DNA of 64,000 bases from Caballeronia sp. GAFFF1. GTDB taxonomy: Bacteria; Pseudomonadota; Gammaproteobacteria; Burkholderiales; Burkholderiaceae. Shown one piece after another: positions 61,268-64,000 of the stretch; the stretch's first letter is position 1; every line of letters begins with the position of its first letter. The stretch spans positions 1-64,000 of the forward strand of contig NZ_JALQEM010000006.1 in the NCBI RefSeq assembly GCF_023630705.1, written 5' to 3'. Below the pieces are notes generated by a model. That model was not told the origin of the DNA and did not search any database. It saw nothing but the letters and a program-made list of their open reading frames with translations. The translations under genes and the position numbers were made by a program.

Positions 61268-62131
61268 TCAACCCGCCAGTTGCGTGACGAAGTCGCGGTA
61301 CGTGTGCAGCGGACGGCCCAGCAAGCGCACCAGGCGTTCAACGTCGCCGTCTTCCGGCACCATGCCGTCGCTGACATAGCGCTCGGCCATCAGACGCATC
61401 TCGTAGGCCATCCACTTCGGCATGAAGCCCGCAAGGTTCTGCTCGAACCCGCTCGGATCGTCGCCGCCGTAGGACACCGGCCGGCCGAGCACGTCGGACC
61501 AGATGGACGCCAGAGCGGTGCCCGTCAATGTATCGGGTCCGACAAGATCGATGACCTCGACGGGAAGATCCGCGGCGGCCTCGTTGCGACGCAACAGTTC
61601 GATGGCCGCGACCTCCGCGATATCCCGCGTGTCGACCATGGCGACGCCCTTGCTCCCGATCGGCATCGGATAGACGCCGTGATCGACGACGATGTCCCGA
61701 ATCATCAGTTCGTTGTCGATGAAGTACGCAGGGCGCAGGATCGTCGCGCTGAAACCCATTTGCTCGATCATTCGCTCGGCGCCGGACTTCACCGCGAAGT
61801 GCGGCACGTTGACGAACCGGTCCGCGTGCATGACCGACAGATAGACCACGCGCTCGACGCCCGACTCACGCGCGATGTTCAGCGAGATCAGCGCCTGCGT
61901 GAACTCGTCGCCCGCGACCGCGTTGAGCAGGAACAGCGTGCGCGCGCCGGCGAAGGCCCGGCGAAGTGAATCGATATCGAGCATATCGCCCTGTGCGACC
62001 GTCACTTCGGCCGGGAAGTGCGCTTTCGATGGATCGCGCACGAGCACGCGCACATCCGCATGGCGGCTGACGAGTTGTTCGACGACCTGACGGCCGACGC
62101 GGCCGGTGGCGCCGGTAACGAGAATAGTCAT
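61268..62131 (-). CDS. NmrA-like NAD(P)-binding protein
   Basis: A 287-residue atypical short-chain dehydrogenase. The nucleotide-binding motif is TGATGRVGRQV near 6-16; NmrA-type LSVMHAD near 98 and FAVKSGAERMIEQM near 110 follow. It lacks a canonical YxxxK, as in quinone-reductase or regulator-like NmrA proteins. Divergent from a LysR regulator 115 bp away, which probably controls it. Confidence 0.88.
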   Translation of the reverse strand: MTILVTGATGRVGRQVVEQLVSRHADVRVLVRDPSKAHFPAEVTVAQGDMLDIDSLRRAFAGARTLFLLNAVAGDEFTQALISLNIARESGVERVVYLSVMHADRFVNVPHFAVKSGAERMIEQMGFSATILRPAYFIDNELMIRDIVVDHGVYPMPIGSKGVAMVDTRDIAEVAAIELLRRNEAAADLPVEVIDLVGPDTLTGTALASIWSDVLGRPVSYGGDDPSGFEQNLAGFMPKWMAYEMRLMAERYVSDGMVPEDGDVERLVRLLGRPLHTYRDFVTQLAG

Positions 62132-62203
62132 GGTGGAACTCCTTCAAGTGGTTGGCATGCACCTAAGGTAGGTGATCCACTGAATGTCCGGAAGATGTGA
62201 TAT

Positions 62204-62220
62204 AGAGACGTAGCGTCTCA
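62204..62220. promoter_or_regulatory. LysR-type operator candidate
   Basis: GAGACG (62205-62210) and CGTCTC (62214-62219) form an inverted repeat with a 3-bp centre in the divergent promoter. Outer A/T bases extend the symmetry, as in T-N11-A boxes bound by LysR regulators. Confidence 0.5.
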
Positions 62221-62246
62221 CCGATGGAACGCTGACTAGGACCCGC

Positions 62247-63137
62247 ATGGATCTTCTCGCTCTCGCTGACTTCAATCTCGTCGCGCGTTACGGCAGCTTC
62301 GGAGAGGCCGCTCGCGCGTCCGAGCGGCCGAAGGCGACGCTTTCGCGCCGCGTCGCCGAACTCGAAAACGACCTTCGCATACGGCTTTTCGAACGCGGGC
62401 CGCGCGGCGTCGTCCTCACTCAGGAAGGCCGCGCGCTTTACGAGCGCACGGGTGCGCTCCTTGCCGAACTCAACGAAAGCGCCGTCGCCATTGCATCCGG
62501 TAGCGATGAGCCGCGCGGCCGCTTGCGCATCAGCGCGCCCGCGCTCTTCTCGCAGATAGCCATGGGGAAGCTGGTCGCGTCGTTCGTCATGAAGCACCCG
62601 CAGGTCCGCATCGAAGTGACGACAGAAGATCGCCCGGTCAACATGATCGAAGAAGGGTATGACCTCGTGATCCGCGTCAATCCTGAACCGAACGAAACGC
62701 TGGTCGGGCGCATCTTCTTGCGCGACCGGCTCGTCGTCGTGGCGAAGCCGGGACTAAAGCGACCGGCCGCGGAATCCAGCGTTCGCGCAGTCGTTCGCGG
62801 CGCGCCCGAAGACACTGCGTACTGGGACGTGATCGGCGCGCGGGGAAAAGCGCGCATCCTTATCGAGCCGGTTGCGCACCTGTCGTCTCTCGTCATGGTG
62901 CGCGACACCGTTCGCCTCGGCGTGGGCGCCGCCTGTCTGCCGCTGTCGCTGGTGAGCCGGGATATCGCCGCCGGCACGCTCGCGCATTGGGGCGATGTCG
63001 ACGGGCCGGAGATCGCGTTGTGGGCGCTGTATCCGTCGAGGCGCTTGTTGAGCACGCGCGTGTCGGCTTTTCTCGCGCACCTCAAGGCATCGTTTCCGTT
63101 GGGCACGGCGGACGAACTCGCGGCACTGATCGAATGA
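62247..63137 (+). CDS. LysR-family transcriptional regulator
   Basis: A 296-residue regulator. The winged helix-turn-helix spans 1-62 (DFNLVARYGSFGEAARASERPKATLSRRVAELE), and the effector domain runs from ~90 to 290. It likely controls the divergent NmrA-like gene through the palindrome between them. The inducer is unknown. Confidence 0.92.
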   Translation: MDLLALADFNLVARYGSFGEAARASERPKATLSRRVAELENDLRIRLFERGPRGVVLTQEGRALYERTGALLAELNESAVAIASGSDEPRGRLRISAPALFSQIAMGKLVASFVMKHPQVRIEVTTEDRPVNMIEEGYDLVIRVNPEPNETLVGRIFLRDRLVVVAKPGLKRPAAESSVRAVVRGAPEDTAYWDVIGARGKARILIEPVAHLSSLVMVRDTVRLGVGAACLPLSLVSRDIAAGTLAHWGDVDGPEIALWALYPSRRLLSTRVSAFLAHLKASFPLGTADELAALIE

Positions 63138-63219
63138 CGGTGAATCGGGCACATCGTCGGCTTATGCGTTAGAGTCCGCGTCACGCTGGACCCAACGTCT
63201 TGTTCACGTGGAGATGACC

Positions 63220-63618
63220 ATGCCTCTTTTTCAGTTTGCCGATTCATTCGACCTCGAAACCGCGTTCAGCGATGTCAGCGAATATTGGTCGCCGAAAGTC
63301 GTCGCGCAGGTCAACGATCAGTATGTGAAGGTCGCCAAGGTGCGCGGTCAACTCGCGTGGCACGACCACGCGAACGAAGACGAGTTGTTCTTCGTCGTGC
63401 GCGGCAATCTCACCATCGAATACGGAGGCGGCCGAGCCGTGCACTTGCCCGCGGGCTCCATGCACGTCGTGCCGCGCGGCACGCTGCATAACCCGGTCGC
63501 CGACGAGGAATGCTGGATCGTGCTGATCGAGCCCGTAGAGACGAAGCATACGGGCGACGTGCAGTCGCCGCTGACGAGGACGATAGAAGAGCAGCTGAGC
63601 GGCGCGCCGAGAGCGTGA
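63220..63618 (+). CDS. Single-domain cupin protein
   Basis: A 132-residue cupin. The metal-site motif is WHDHANEDELFFVVRGNLTIE near 47-67 and the second motif is LPAGSMHVVPRGTLHNPV near 80-97, with His and Glu ligands visible. The enzymatic role is unknown. GGAG lies 7 bases before the ATG at 63220; a GTG four codons upstream is an alternative. Confidence 0.85.
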   Translation: MPLFQFADSFDLETAFSDVSEYWSPKVVAQVNDQYVKVAKVRGQLAWHDHANEDELFFVVRGNLTIEYGGGRAVHLPAGSMHVVPRGTLHNPVADEECWIVLIEPVETKHTGDVQSPLTRTIEEQLSGAPRA

Positions 63619-63743
63619 TTTACGTCCACGCAAAAGCGACAACGTTCGGCGCCGCAAGTTAGAATCCTCGCCGACACATCGCCGGGTTTCGGCGGTCCTC
63701 GAGCACCGCCAGACGGCGGATGCGGCCAGAACGAGGACAAAAA

Positions 63744-64000
63744 TTGAACATCGAGCGCCCCACCGTAAGCAACGTACGGCCATCCTTCAGCGACCATTCG
63801 AACGATATCTTCTTCGCGGCTGTTTCGACGACGCGCATGCCCATGCTCGTCACCGACCCGAACCAGCCCGACAACCCGATCGTCTTCGTGAACTCGGCAT
63901 TCCTCAATCTGACGGGCTTCAGCGTCGAGGAGTTGATCGGGCAGAACTGCCGGCTCTTGCAAGGGCCGGAGACGAGCCAGGCTACCGTGTCCGAGATTCG
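63744..64000 (+). CDS. LOV-domain photoreceptor protein, 3'-truncated by window
   Basis: A frame from TTG at 63744 (GAGGA upstream) runs off the window after 85 codons. The LOV/PAS start MPMLVTDPNQPDNPIVFVNS leads to FLNLTGFSVEELIGQ and NCRLLQGPET. NCRLLQ corresponds to the NCRFLQ motif carrying the photoactive Cys that bonds flavin under blue light. The output domain (often a histidine kinase or GGDEF) lies outside. Confidence 0.8.
   Translation, partial: MNIERPTVSNVRPSFSDHSNDIFFAAVSTTRMPMLVTDPNQPDNPIVFVNSAFLNLTGFSVEELIGQNCRLLQGPETSQATVSEI

Overview
The window is a high-GC Burkholderiaceae chromosome segment, most like Caballeronia/Paraburkholderia. The main pointers are a glucokinase-HexR fusion next to zwf and pgl, Burkholderia-type tandem porins, a stand-alone rpoN and dense GC-rich gene packing. 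I cannot name a species. The first ~144 bases are low complexity with a 75-base C run that cuts into a Bcr/CflA transporter, so the left edge may be an assembly fault.

1-16 kb: a truncated drug transporter, direct repeats resembling an IS21-type end, a prolyl oligopeptidase, then a glucose-uptake and Entner-Doudoroff entry cluster. A four-gene sugar ABC operon runs leftward. zwf, pgl and the glk-hexR fusion run rightward. A near-perfect HexR operator overlaps the zwf promoter. Two near-identical porins follow. 16-30 kb: hisQMP without its binding protein, a pirin, a Spy/CpxP-like periplasmic protein divergent from an OmpR/EnvZ-type two-component system with direct-repeat boxes between them, a dCache-GGDEF diguanylate cyclase, an orphan fused-permease ABC transporter and two tandem paralogous lipoproteins.

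30-48 kb: a sigma-54 neighbourhood. It holds rpoN, two sigma-54 activators (one with a receiver domain, one without), trehalose-6-phosphate synthase and many small stress-type genes (DUF883, BON, PA2169-type, DUF1488, DUF4142, PfpI). At least seven GG-N10-GC promoter sequences sit just upstream of these genes, which suggests a local RpoN regulon. Downstream of a DHA2-type MFS transporter lie four diverged ~139-bp copies of its own 3' end. 48-52 kb: a TetR regulator with a shikimate/quinate dehydrogenase and a two-domain dehydroshikimate dehydratase, probably converting quinate/shikimate to protocatechuate.

52.9-61.2 kb: an 8.2-kb integrative element in tRNA-Arg(CCT), bounded by 16-bp att repeats. 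It carries a tyrosine integrase, a ParB-like protein, a T7-phage-style HNH nuclease, a small CHCC zinc-finger protein, a serine recombinase, a PIN-domain protein, a small membrane protein and an AbiJ-related protein (STM4504/CBY_0614 family). The most striking feature is an array of seven leftward sequences resembling SP6/T7 phage RNA-polymerase promoters at 56913-57261, with no such polymerase in the element. This suggests a satellite-like or defence island that responds to an infecting autographivirus. 61-64 kb: chromosome resumes with an NmrA-like reductase divergent from a LysR regulator, a cupin, and the start of a LOV-domain photoreceptor cut by the window end.
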